NCBI RefSeq assembly: GCF_025947365.1
Contig: NZ_CP110012.1
Span: forward strand, 5,022,001-5,086,000
Reading direction: 5' to 3'
DNA length: 64,000 nt
From: Flavobacterium sp. N502540
Lineage (GTDB): Bacteria; Bacteroidota; Bacteroidia; Flavobacteriales; Flavobacteriaceae
A program made the translations under genes and the position numbers. The notes under the pieces were generated by a model that worked only from the letters and a program-made list of their open reading frames with translations, had not been told where the DNA came from and did no database searches. Of the stretch, positions 46,701 through 55,001 are shown in pieces (position 1 is the first letter of the stretch; the number at the start of each line of letters is the position of its first letter).

Positions 46701-49700
46701 TGTCACTTAATTGAAATAAACTTATTCGAAGTAATGGTCCTGTTTCCAAATCAAATGGAAGCATTAAAACCTGACGTATACTATCATTTACCATCTCCTC
46801 TCTCTCCGGAAAGTCGGCTAGATTTTGATTTTCTATTTTAAAGCCTAATTCTTCGACAGAAAGAATTTTTTGTCTTACCTCTCCCTCTGCATTTTGAATA
46901 AATACGGTTCTTAAAATTTCATGACGATTCAAGAGCTTTAAAAATGAAGCAGTCAGAATATCATAATTCAGTTCTCCTTCAAAAATATAAACTCCCGGCA
47001 TATTGTATGCTGAATTCCCCGACTCTAACTGACTTAAAAGCCATAACCTTCTTTGTGCAGAAGATACCGGATAATTGTCTTGAACCGAAGTTAATGGAAT
47101 CGATACATAGGCTGTTTTTAAACTTCTTTTAATTAATTCTGCCTGCTGCTCCAAGACTGTTTGTTCAAACAGTTCTCTAAGCTCAATAGTAACTCCAAAA
47201 TGTTTATTTATTCTGCTGGCTAACTGACTAACTTTTAAGCTGTGTCCTCCTGATTCAAAAAAATCATCTTTTATACCTATTTTGTCTCTTGATAAAATAC
47301 TTTGCCATATTTCAACCAGACTCTCTTCGGTTTCGTTTCTGGCGGAAATATATTCGATCCCCGCTTCCATTCTCGATTCATCAGGATTTGGCAGTTTACT
47401 TTTGTCTATTTTTCCATTACTGGTCAACGGTAACTCGTCCAATTGTACAAATTGCACCGGAATCATATAACTCGGTAAAATCTTATTTAGTTCAAGAATC
47501 AGATCCTGAGTATGCAGAACTTTACTGCTCAAAACATAAGCTACAAGTTCCTTTTCCTTGTTTGCGTTAAGATGGGCAATCACCACCGCTGAATCTACTC
47601 CCTCACAACTAAGAAGACTGCGTTCTATTTCTCCCAATTCTATACGATAACCACGTATCTTAACCTGATCATCAATACGTCCAAGGAAATCTATGGTACC
47701 ATCCGGTAACCATCTGCCTAAGTCTCCTGTCTTATACATTCGGTCTCCTTCAACAAATGGATTGGGAATAAATTTTTCTGAAGTCAGCGCCTCATTATTG
47801 TGGTATCCGCGGGCAAGGCCATATCCTCCTATGCAGATCTCTCCGGCCATACCTTTGGCTGTCAAACGATTTTGCGCATCTAAAATGTAAATAGCTGTAT
47901 TGGCAATTGGTTTACCGATACTCACACGATCAACCAATGCTCTTCCTCCTTTTTTAATCTCAAAGATACTGGTACAAATACTCGATTCTGTGGGACCATA
48001 AGCATTGTAATAATCCACGTAATCAGAAACTTTTAAAACAAGATCCTGACTTACAGACTCTCCTCCTGTTACCACTTTCTTTAAACCCGATAATTTACTA
48101 ATATCAATTAACGGTAAGTATGCCGCCGGAAGTGTGACCATTTCAATATTATGATCCTGAATATAGTCTTCCAAAAGTTCCGGGTTCTTCTTGTCTGAAT
48201 CTTTTATTATATGTAAAGCAGAACCGCTCAGTAAGGTTAGAAATATTTCGAAAACAGAAACATCAAAAGAACAGGAAAAAAACTGTAAACACCTTTGTGA
48301 TACGCTAATACCTATAATAGACTGCTGCGCCTGAATTGAATTTGCTACTGCTCCATGTTCAATCAGAACGCCTTTTGGACGACCTGTCGAGCCTGAAGTA
48401 TAAATCACATAAGCAAGATCCTTCTGATTTATATTGGTCTTAAAATTTTCTTTATCATAACCTGTTTCAGAATTTCTAAAAACAGCCAATTCTTCAGCAT
48501 CTAATAGCGTTACACAGCCGCTGTCTGCTGTCATAAAATCAATCCTCTCCTGAGGGTATTCCGGATCAATAGGTAAATAGGCTCCTCCTGATTTTAGAAC
48601 ACCAAGAATTGCTATAACCATCCATTCGCTGCGGTCTAATTTAATACCGATCAAATCATTGGCGCGAATATTGTACTTTTTACGTAAATAATCTCCCAAC
48701 TCATTTGATAGGTTATGAAGTTCCTGATAAGTGTATTGTGAACCCTCAAATACTATCGCGGTATGATCTGGTGTTTTTAAAACCTGATCGCTAAATAAAT
48801 CAAGCAGATTTTTATCTGCCGGATATTCAAATACCGTTTTATTAAAATCCAGCAGAAGTTCATTCTTCTGTAATGAACTCATATAATCCAGTTCACAAAC
48901 TGCTAAATCAGGTTGTGTTAGTGCCGCTTCAATCAATTGAAGCAGATGTCCCCCTATTTGTTCAATAGAATTTTTATAATAAATATCACTGTTATATTCA
49001 ATAGTAACGTGCAGTCCATCGCCAATCTCTGCAAAATCAAAAGCCAGATCTAATTTGCTTATAACCTGCTCTTCTTCAACTTCATATTTACTTACACGCA
49101 GCAAATCCAAAGACTGATCTTCCGATTGCTTACTAGTATTGGTATTCTGAAGAACAACCATCACATCAAATAAAACACTTCGGCTTGCATCGCGCTTTAT
49201 GTTGAGATTTTTTACCAACTCATCAAATGGATAGATTTGATGATCATAAGCCCCAAGGGTTACCTCTTTAACTTTTAAGAGTAATTCTTTAAAACTATCG
49301 TTCCCGCTAAAACGTGTTCTTAATGCAAGGGTATTAATATAACATCCCACCTGATTATTCAAATCAACGTGATCTCTTCCTGCTATTGGGCTTCCAATTA
49401 TAATATCTTCCTGTTGGGTATATCGATACAATAAAGTTTTAACTGCTGCAAGCAGACTCATATATAATGTACAGCCATTTTCCTGAGCAAAATTCTTTAG
49501 CTTTTTACTCAATTCAGCAGAAAAACTCATGTTTAAAACACCTCCGTTATAGGTCTTTAAAGCAGGACGAGCTTTGTCTTCCAATAATTCCAATACCGGA
49601 AGTGCCCCCTCAAACTGCTGCAACCAATAATTCTGATGCTCTTTTAAAGACTCTCCGTTTAGCTGATCTTGCTGCCACGCGGCATAATCCTTATACTGAA

Positions 49701-50424
49701 TGCGCAATGGCTCTAGTCTGTTTTGTTTACCTTGCTTAGCTCCAATATACAAGGCAAACAAATCTTTAATCATTACATTTAGTGACCATCCATCACTTAT
49801 GATATGGTGTAAAACATAACATAAAACATACTTATCCTCTGTTAGCTGTAATAAACTAACACGAAGTAAAGGACCCGACGATAAATCAAATGGTGCTATC
49901 CTTTGTTCATTAATTATTAACTTAATTTTTGCCCCCTGATCCTCAACTCCGCGTAAATCATAATATGCTGTCCTAAAATCTATACTATCAGCAGAAATTA
50001 TAAATTGTTTTACCTCTCCTAAATCATCTTTTTTAAATACAGTTCGCAAGATCTCATGATGATTGATCAGTTCCTTAAACGATGAATCCAACAAAGGCAA
50101 ATCAATAAGTCCGTCAAGACTGAACAATTCTATTGTATTGTATGCTGCATTATCAGTGTTCAATTCGTTTAGAATCCAAAGTCTGTATTGTGATGAAGAT
50201 AAAGCGTATCCTTCATTATGAATTTCAATTTTGGGTATTGAATGAAAGTCAGATTCCTTGTAAGAATTGTTTCTTAAGTATTCAATTAATTCTTGTTTGT
50301 ATTTCTTAACCTCCTCAATTAAAATCTTACTAGGAGTAGAATCACCAAATTTTAATTTCAAATTATTATTTTCCAGGGAAATAAAAATATTATTCTTCCT
50401 AAGATTAGCTAGTAGATCTCTCAT
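40795..50424 (-). CDS. nonribosomal peptide synthetase, TubC-C-A-T-C-A-T-C-A-T
   Basis: A protein of 3209 residues. TubC docking 1-50. Module 1: C (HHIISDGWS near 204), A (YTSGSTGRPKG near 672), T (FFESGGHSLK near 1053). Module 2: C near 1250, A (YTSGSTGTIKG near 1728), T (FFEIGGHSLKA near 2106). Module 3: C near 2299, A (YTSGTTGNPKG near 2766), T (FFDLGGQSIKA near 3142). Codes by eye: module 1 D-V-F-T-V-G-A-I-C-K (aromatic-like, as in the 1987-residue NRPS); module 2 D-G-L-T-I-A-G-V-N-K (no match known to me); module 3 D-T-E-S-I-G-S-V-C-K, where Glu in third place suggests a basic residue such as Lys, Orn or Arg. No epimerase or thioesterase. Its docking domain would take the chain from the PKS upstream. 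Confidence 0.93.
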   Translation of the reverse strand: MRDLLANLRKNNIFISLENNNLKLKFGDSTPSKILIEEVKKYKQELIEYLRNNSYKESDFHSIPKIEIHNEGYALSSSQYRLWILNELNTDNAAYNTIELFSLDGLIDLPLLDSSFKELINHHEILRTVFKKDDLGEVKQFIISADSIDFRTAYYDLRGVEDQGAKIKLIINEQRIAPFDLSSGPLLRVSLLQLTEDKYVLCYVLHHIISDGWSLNVMIKDLFALYIGAKQGKQNRLEPLRIQYKDYAAWQQDQLNGESLKEHQNYWLQQFEGALPVLELLEDKARPALKTYNGGVLNMSFSAELSKKLKNFAQENGCTLYMSLLAAVKTLLYRYTQQEDIIIGSPIAGRDHVDLNNQVGCYINTLALRTRFSGNDSFKELLLKVKEVTLGAYDHQIYPFDELVKNLNIKRDASRSVLFDVMVVLQNTNTSKQSEDQSLDLLRVSKYEVEEEQVISKLDLAFDFAEIGDGLHVTIEYNSDIYYKNSIEQIGGHLLQLIEAALTQPDLAVCELDYMSSLQKNELLLDFNKTVFEYPADKNLLDLFSDQVLKTPDHTAIVFEGSQYTYQELHNLSNELGDYLRKKYNIRANDLIGIKLDRSEWMVIAILGVLKSGGAYLPIDPEYPQERIDFMTADSGCVTLLDAEELAVFRNSETGYDKENFKTNINQKDLAYVIYTSGSTGRPKGVLIEHGAVANSIQAQQSIIGISVSQRCLQFFSCSFDVSVFEIFLTLLSGSALHIIKDSDKKNPELLEDYIQDHNIEMVTLPAAYLPLIDISKLSGLKKVVTGGESVSQDLVLKVSDYVDYYNAYGPTESSICTSIFEIKKGGRALVDRVSIGKPIANTAIYILDAQNRLTAKGMAGEICIGGYGLARGYHNNEALTSEKFIPNPFVEGDRMYKTGDLGRWLPDGTIDFLGRIDDQVKIRGYRIELGEIERSLLSCEGVDSAVVIAHLNANKEKELVAYVLSSKVLHTQDLILELNKILPSYMIPVQFVQLDELPLTSNGKIDKSKLPNPDESRMEAGIEYISARNETEESLVEIWQSILSRDKIGIKDDFFESGGHSLKVSQLASRINKHFGVTIELRELFEQTVLEQQAELIKRSLKTAYVSIPLTSVQDNYPVSSAQRRLWLLSQLESGNSAYNMPGVYIFEGELNYDILTASFLKLLNRHEILRTVFIQNAEGEVRQKILSVEELGFKIENQNLADFPEREEMVNDSIRQVLMLPFDLETGPLLRISLFQLSDNKWIFTYVMHHIISDGWSMGLLIKELLELYSSHDQNNPFSNLRIQYKDYVDWQQQQVDSDITQLHKKYWLEQLSGELPVLELLVDKLRPQIKTYNGGSIKKQVTPECYKAIKLITQERKGTLFMTLLGVVNVLLYKYSNQTDIILGTPVAGRGHIDLEDQIGLYLNTLALRTSFNGTDNFNELFENVKKVTLGAYEHQIYPFDALVDELNIQHNPSRSVLFDIMVSFQNNEYKESDFNKKTGLSIQPYPNEEAQSSKFDLTFDFIETGDDFFVTIEYNSDLFLPETVSCMTTHFERLIVAISNNPSLPIEQLDYLTANEKTQLLSTFNTTKSDYPSNQTVLDIFEYQVKLNPDNIAVIFEDTTLTYRQLNEHSNNLAFSLRENFRVKANDFVGIMLDRSEKMIIAVLAVLKSGGAYVPMDPEIPSKRKQYIIEDTKINVLITHNKYISDLDYFNGDLIEIESTETNNAVTKLDSVHIQQKDLAYVIYTSGSTGTIKGVLIEHSGLVNMAFDHIDKLQLTSSDKVLQFMSISFDGSVLDIFMTLLAGATLVLLKKEIVDDPDLFVQYINKKDVSVITIPPAYLRALNRDPLDKVKTIITAGEAAYVEDALHYARFKNFFNGYGPSECTVNSTLYKVDPALNYTAIPIGYPAYNKSIYILNEALQLQSINTIGEICISGVGLASGYLNNEKLTKEKFITNPFSPSERMYKTGDLGRWLSDGSIEFVGRKDDQVKIRGYRIELGEIESVLKNLPEINAAIVIAKKNSSGEAELVAYVLSNDILNAQNLKTQIRSVLPVYMIPRYFVQLDELPITTNGKVDKKALPDPFVYGLATGVDYVAPRNETEEKLISIWKNVLDIDTLGIKENFFEIGGHSLKATRLVNQIHKEFEVKIALKDLFVTAILEDQAQLIQKAKKTSFVDIHAVTKQAYYPLSASQRRLWILSQFEEGSVAYNMPGTYVLEGNLDQKILENSFKKLIERHEILRTAFNENEAGEIRQFILEEKEFKLIYEDLRNDNRQEEKLDKILHNEFNTIFDLKSGSLVRAYLVHLAENKYVFNCTMHHIISDGWSMGVLIKEVMMFYNQQVNGILSEMAPLRIQYKDYAVWQEEQLSGEALKEHRTYWLNQFEGELPVFDLLPGLVRPLLQTYNGGIVYKKIDAESSAGIKKICQNQGATLFMGALALVNTLIYRYNNQEDLIIGTPIAGREHSDLENQIGFYINTLALRTRFNSHDSFVSLLKNIQEVTLGAYEHQIYPFDELVDSLHLQRDMSRNPLFDVMVTVQHNESKENNEQDLEDLQVSPYEGTTAVVSKFDFTFNFVDSGEELSFDLEYNTDIYSEQLANQLANHLVGLIQAVVQKPTLEILQLDYLTESEKENFLTTFNNTTVRYPEDKNVVNLFEDQVAESPDSIALIFEEKELTYKDLNEKSNQFAAYLKENYSVNPNDLIGVELEKNEWAIISILAILKSGGAYVPIDPMYPKDRKDFMYADSGCKLIIDEKELKKFNAEKEKYTVENLGVVNIQSDLAYIIYTSGTTGNPKGVMIEHKSLFDYISTFESTFKITKDDRCIQQSSFSFDTHIEEIYPVLIKGGTLLMGRNGGQDINELQTLIEKRGATVISTTPLVLNELNNCGLDLSNLRLMISGGDVFNTSYVSNFLDKIDLYDSYGPSESTVCCTYFKIEDAQKSSAIGKPINNRKIYILNDENQLSPIGVRGEICIGGAGLARGYLNRPDLTNEKFVDNPFAIGERMYKTGDFGRWLTDGNIQFLGRKDDQVKIRGYRIELGEIETAIQSYEEIDSAAVIAKMNKEGNKELIAYVVSKKEISSSEMRIWLSTLLPSYMIPNYFVQLEQLPLNSSGKINRKTLENKDVSELLTTTDYVAPRNETEEKLVLIWEEILGRERIGVKDNFFDLGGQSIKAIKLIIKIKNVFDINLDLKNIFIEPTIENLSDKIKNDLWLLSTVSHEIDEFDEIKI
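47340..49710 (-). repeat. duplicated C-A module segment, copy 2
   Basis: This is the partner of 35755-38125 at a constant offset of 11,585 bases. It covers the same part of the first module of the 3209-residue NRPS and has the same ten-residue A-domain code. Confidence 0.85.
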
Positions 50425-50492
50425 TAGATTTGTGAAAATGTCGTATTATTTAATAAATTTTATAAAATGTAATTACACTGACAACTAAGGCT

Positions 50493-50520
50493 TTAAAGTA
50501 AAACCTAATTAAATTGTCAA
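50493..50520 (-). promoter_or_regulatory. possible internal promoter before the 3209-residue NRPS
   Basis: On the minus strand a TTG (50518-50520) is followed after 17 bases by TACTTTAA (50493-50500), a loose fit to TTG…TAnnTTTG. It lies in the 128-base gap between the PKS and this NRPS, about 69 bases before the start codon. The -7 match is imperfect. Confidence 0.25.
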
Positions 50521-50552
50521 CCTAAAAACGTTAAGTATATTGAAATTCAGAT

Positions 50553-53500
50553 TTATATGATCATTTCGTTCTCTAAATCAATTTCGGCAGTCAGCCACTT
50601 TTTTTCATCTATTAAACTTGAAATGCCCTGGATGTTTTTATTTGCAAAAAAGTCAACTATAGAGAGTTCAACATTAAATTCTTTATTGATTTGTTTCAGA
50701 AAAACCATCGCTCTTAAAGAATCTCCGCCAAGGTCAAAAAAGTCATCTCTAATACCTACGTCATCTATCTCAAAATAATCTTCAAAAATCAATTTCAATC
50801 TTCTTTCAATGTCGGTATTAGGTGCCAGATATTCCGTTTCCAAATCTGGACGTTCTACTTTAACCTTGGCTTGATTATGAACAGGGTCAAGATCTAAAAT
50901 TTGTATGTTTTCGATTGTTTTTAAAACGAGATTGATATCTTCTTTAGATATAAATAGGACATTCTCATTTTTTATGTTTAAGCTTTTTTCAAGTACCTGA
51001 ATTACTTCCTGGTCGGTCAATACATTTTGTCCGTAACTATTATCACTTTCAAAAATTATTTTAGGAATTTCAACGCATTTAAACTTATTTGATTTGCTGT
51101 AAGCAAAATATTCCAAGTAAATATTTGCCGAAATGTATGCGGATAATCCCATAATACCATGTGTAGCAGATAAACTTGAGGGCATCCAAATAAAATCTAA
51201 ATCATTACCAATAAAAAATTCGTGCAGATTTTCAATTCCATTAACTTTAGACTTCAGCATGTTAATTGATTTCTCCATAGAAACATTCTCTATAAAATCG
51301 AGATTATTATCATCTCCTTTTGCCAGGTGGATGATTCCATTAATCTCACCAAACAACTCTTTGTTTGCTAAAAGTGTCTCTTCAACTGATTCCCTGTCAG
51401 ACACGTCAACGCTCAAATATTTAACATTGCTGTTTAATCTTACCAGTTCATTATAGTTTTTAGCGTCTAATTCCTGAGAATCGAGAATTGTAGTAAGATC
51501 GCGTCTACCGGCTAAAACAATGTTAGCCTGATACTTATTTATTAAATATTTTGATATTGAAAACCCTAATTTTCCTAATCCTCCTGTGATCAGATAGGTC
51601 CCTCCTATTTTAAATGATGAAATTTCCTCAGTTGTTAAATCCTGATTACATCTTTGGAATTCAGGAACCCATCTTTGGCCTAATCTGTAAGAAACGATAC
51701 GTTGGGATAATAAGGTATTGTTAGTGATTTCTAAAGCAATGTTCTGAATTAATTTATCATTGACATCACTTAAATCAATATCGATATTTGTCCCTATTAT
51801 CTTGTTTTCCATGGGCATAACTTTGAGTAGTCCCAATACTAATGAATGAGCGTAATTTATGTTTTCATTCCCTATCGCTTTATGCAATAAATTAGATAGA
51901 ATAAAAAACTTTTTGTCTGTTCCGTAACTCCATGCCTTAATAATTCTTGACGGGCAAAAATAAGTCAGGTTTAAACACCAATTATCTTGACTTAGTTCTA
52001 ACTCAGGCCCCGCAGCTAAGCTCCATAAATAAACAACATCAAAAAGAATCAATCCATCAGCTTCTAAATCAAGAAATAACTGATTGAAATTCTGACTATT
52101 AAACGGGTCAACTGAAAATTTAGAAGAAGAATGCTTGATATAGGCGCTTCCAATAAATACTTCAATTATATGATGATTCGATTTCTTTAATTCTTCTGCT
52201 ATTTTTTCTGAGTATTCTGAATCATCAACAAAAAGTAAAAAAGATTTAATTTCACTGTTATTATTACCTCCTAAAACAGAACGTTTCCAGGAAGGAAAAT
52301 AAAAACTTTCATCTAATTCATTTAGAAGTATTGTATTTGTTCCGTTTAACAACTTAGTATGATCAATTTCTGCTGGGTATTTTATAATATCAAAAGCATA
52401 GGTAGGAAGTGAAATTCGATACCTGTCTTCCTCTTTGTAAAACTTTTGCCAGTTTATATTAACCCCATGTGACCAAAGTGAACCTAAAAAGTCTAAAAAG
52501 TATCTTTCATCATTATCAATACTTTTGATTGGTCTTAAAGCATTTACTACCTTATTATTTTTTTCTGATTTATGCTGTTTTACCAGACTGCTTAAAGAAC
52601 TTCCGGCTCCAACTTCAACATAAACATTATTTTTAAAAGCTGAGATAGTATTAATTCCTTTTGAAAACTGGACTGTATTTCTTAATTGTTTTGCCCAGTA
52701 ATCACTCGAAGCAGCTTCTTCATTTGTTATAAATTCACCCGATAAACAGGAAATAAAAGGGATTTCAATGGTATTGAATTCGATATCTTTAAATTCTTTT
52801 TTAAATTCTTCGAGTATAGAATCCTGCTCACTTGAATGAAAAGCATGTGAGGTATGAAGTTTAATATAAGGAATGTCTTCGCTAGTCAATCTTAAAGTTA
52901 ATTTTTCTATTGCGGTGTCATTTCCTGAAAAAACTACTTGATTAGGTGCATTTAAGGCAGCTAAAGAAATTCCTTCTTCACAAAAATTCTGAGCTTTAAC
53001 ATCATCAATTGGCACGCTAATCATTGAACCTGATGGCAAACTATCCATGAGTGCACCTCTCTTTACAACTAACTGTAATGCCTGCTCAAAAGAAAAGAGA
53101 CCACTTATACAGGCAGCCGTATATTCTCCAATACTATGTCCAACCATATAATTTGGCACAATACCATATTCTATTAATAATTTTGCTAAAGAATATTCAA
53201 TAAGAAAAAGAATTGGTTGTGCTAAAGCGGTATTATTTATACTGTTTTGTTCCTCTTGAATTTCCGGAAATAGTATTGATTTAAAATCCTTATTTGTAAG
53301 TTTATATAAGAGCTCAAAACCTTTATCCATATTTTTTTTGAACATGGAATTGGAGCTGTATAAATCTTTCCCCATGTTAACATATTGAGAACCCTGACCA
53401 GGAAACAGGAAAATAATGGCATTTGGAGTGTTTTTCACTTTTGTGATAAAATTCTCGTCCAGAATTATTTCGTTTATTTTTTGCTGTAGTTCATTTTTAT

Positions 53501-55001
53501 CCTGAAATGAAAATGATATTCTATTTTCAAAATTTTGACGTCCGGTTTGATAAGTATAACACATATCTGAAAGATTCAAATTTTCCTGATCTCCCAGAAA
53601 TGCAGAGAAATTTTCCAGGTATTTTCTCAAAGAAGTTTCAGTCTTAGCAGATAAAGTAAGTAATTTGTACTCTTTTTCTAAAGAACTATTTGTTAGAGGT
53701 GCTTCTTCAAGAATAACATGAGCATTCGTACCACCTACACCAAAAGAATTCACAGCTGCTCTTAAAGGTGTCGTCGAATTATTATTCCATTCGCTTAAAC
53801 TATTGTTTACATAAAAGGGACCGTCTTGAAAATTTATGTTCGGACTTGGTTCCGTAAAATGTAAACTGGCTGGAATTTTTTTATTCTTTAAACTTAAAAC
53901 CGTTTTAATAAATCCTGCCACACCTGAAGCTGTATCCAGATGACCGATATTTGTTTTAACGGAACCGATAGGACATGACATTTCTTTATTATAATTAAAA
54001 GCAATATTCAATGCTTCTACTTCAATAGAATCTCCTAATTTAGTACCTGTACCATGTGCTTCTACATAGCCAATCGTTTCCGGTTCTACCTTTGAAAATT
54101 TTTGAGCCATTTTGATACAGGCTACTTGCCCCTCAATACTTGGGGCAGTAAATCCTACCTTATTATTACCATCGTTATTTACCGCACTTCCTTTTATAAC
54201 TGCATAAATATTATCCTTATCAGCAATGGCATCTTTTAATCTCTTTAAAATCACTACACCAGTACCTTCACCATTTACTGTGCCGGTAGAATCTTTATCA
54301 AAAGCCTTACAATGACCGTCATTTGATACAATTGACCCTTCTTCATAAATATAACCTTTACTGGCGCTATTGCCTAGTGAAGAAGCTCCTGCAATTGCAA
54401 TTTTTGTCTCACCAAAAATTAATGCTTTACAAGCAGTATGAATAGCAACCAATGAAGTCGAACAGGCAGTGTGGATCGCTATTGAAGGACCTCTTAAACC
54501 CAATTTGTAAGACATTAAGGTCGCCAGATAATCTTTATTATTGATCGTATTTACATAAAAATCATTAACTTTTTGCTTTTCTTCAGAGAGAGCTACAAAA
54601 GATTTCCATAATATATCTTCACCGGCACCGGCATAAATTCCGACAGTTTCTTTCATGTTTTCCGGAATATATCCTGCATCTTCCAGAGCTTCCCAAACAC
54701 ATTCATGAAAGAATCGATGTCCGGGATACATCATCTTTGCCTCATCTTTTGAGTATCCAAAAAATTTCGAGTCAAAAGAATCCTTATTTTTTATATCTGT
54801 TGTGCAGTTAACATAATTTTTATCTTTAGTGATTGATTTATGCATTCCTGCTGCAATTAACTCTTCATCTGTTAAGAAACGTAATGATTCTTTTGATGAG
54901 ATTAAATTTTGCCAAAACTCTCTCCAATTTGAAGATCCGGATGTTCTAATTGACATCCCAACAACCGCTACCTCAAAACCCGAATAGTTATTATTATTCA
55001 T
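50553..55001 (-). CDS. type I polyketide synthase, KS-AT-KR-ACP
   Basis: About 1482 residues from the ATG at 55001; a TTG at 55010 is in frame. Positions are counted from 55010. KS (about 10-430) with active Cys in 'TACSTSLVAIH' near 182, 'EAHGTGT' and 'TNIGHLD'; AT (about 530-850) with 'GHSIGEYTAA' near 622 and 'HAFH' near 720, the signature of malonyl-CoA-specific ATs; KR with 'GGLGKLG' near 1146 and catalytic Ser/Tyr/Asn in 'SSLSATHG' and 'SAYISANIYL'; ACP 'FFDLGGDSLRA' near 1425. No DH or ER, so it should add two carbons and leave a beta-hydroxyl. The ATG overlaps the stop of the upstream NRPS (ATGAATAA), which suggests translational coupling and direct transfer of its chain. Confidence 0.93.
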   Translation of the reverse strand: MNNNNYSGFEVAVVGMSIRTSGSSNWREFWQNLISSKESLRFLTDEELIAAGMHKSITKDKNYVNCTTDIKNKDSFDSKFFGYSKDEAKMMYPGHRFFHECVWEALEDAGYIPENMKETVGIYAGAGEDILWKSFVALSEEKQKVNDFYVNTINNKDYLATLMSYKLGLRGPSIAIHTACSTSLVAIHTACKALIFGETKIAIAGASSLGNSASKGYIYEEGSIVSNDGHCKAFDKDSTGTVNGEGTGVVILKRLKDAIADKDNIYAVIKGSAVNNDGNNKVGFTAPSIEGQVACIKMAQKFSKVEPETIGYVEAHGTGTKLGDSIEVEALNIAFNYNKEMSCPIGSVKTNIGHLDTASGVAGFIKTVLSLKNKKIPASLHFTEPSPNINFQDGPFYVNNSLSEWNNNSTTPLRAAVNSFGVGGTNAHVILEEAPLTNSSLEKEYKLLTLSAKTETSLRKYLENFSAFLGDQENLNLSDMCYTYQTGRQNFENRISFSFQDKNELQQKINEIILDENFITKVKNTPNAIIFLFPGQGSQYVNMGKDLYSSNSMFKKNMDKGFELLYKLTNKDFKSILFPEIQEEQNSINNTALAQPILFLIEYSLAKLLIEYGIVPNYMVGHSIGEYTAACISGLFSFEQALQLVVKRGALMDSLPSGSMISVPIDDVKAQNFCEEGISLAALNAPNQVVFSGNDTAIEKLTLRLTSEDIPYIKLHTSHAFHSSEQDSILEEFKKEFKDIEFNTIEIPFISCLSGEFITNEEAASSDYWAKQLRNTVQFSKGINTISAFKNNVYVEVGAGSSLSSLVKQHKSEKNNKVVNALRPIKSIDNDERYFLDFLGSLWSHGVNINWQKFYKEEDRYRISLPTYAFDIIKYPAEIDHTKLLNGTNTILLNELDESFYFPSWKRSVLGGNNNSEIKSFLLFVDDSEYSEKIAEELKKSNHHIIEVFIGSAYIKHSSSKFSVDPFNSQNFNQLFLDLEADGLILFDVVYLWSLAAGPELELSQDNWCLNLTYFCPSRIIKAWSYGTDKKFFILSNLLHKAIGNENINYAHSLVLGLLKVMPMENKIIGTNIDIDLSDVNDKLIQNIALEITNNTLLSQRIVSYRLGQRWVPEFQRCNQDLTTEEISSFKIGGTYLITGGLGKLGFSISKYLINKYQANIVLAGRRDLTTILDSQELDAKNYNELVRLNSNVKYLSVDVSDRESVEETLLANKELFGEINGIIHLAKGDDNNLDFIENVSMEKSINMLKSKVNGIENLHEFFIGNDLDFIWMPSSLSATHGIMGLSAYISANIYLEYFAYSKSNKFKCVEIPKIIFESDNSYGQNVLTDQEVIQVLEKSLNIKNENVLFISKEDINLVLKTIENIQILDLDPVHNQAKVKVERPDLETEYLAPNTDIERRLKLIFEDYFEIDDVGIRDDFFDLGGDSLRAMVFLKQINKEFNVELSIVDFFANKNIQGISSLIDEKKWLTAEIDLENEMII

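Noticed and set aside
50553..55001. Dehydratase or enoylreductase domain in the PKS
   Set aside because: The region between AT and KR (about 880-1120) fits the KR structural subdomain and has no HxxxGxxxxP motif.
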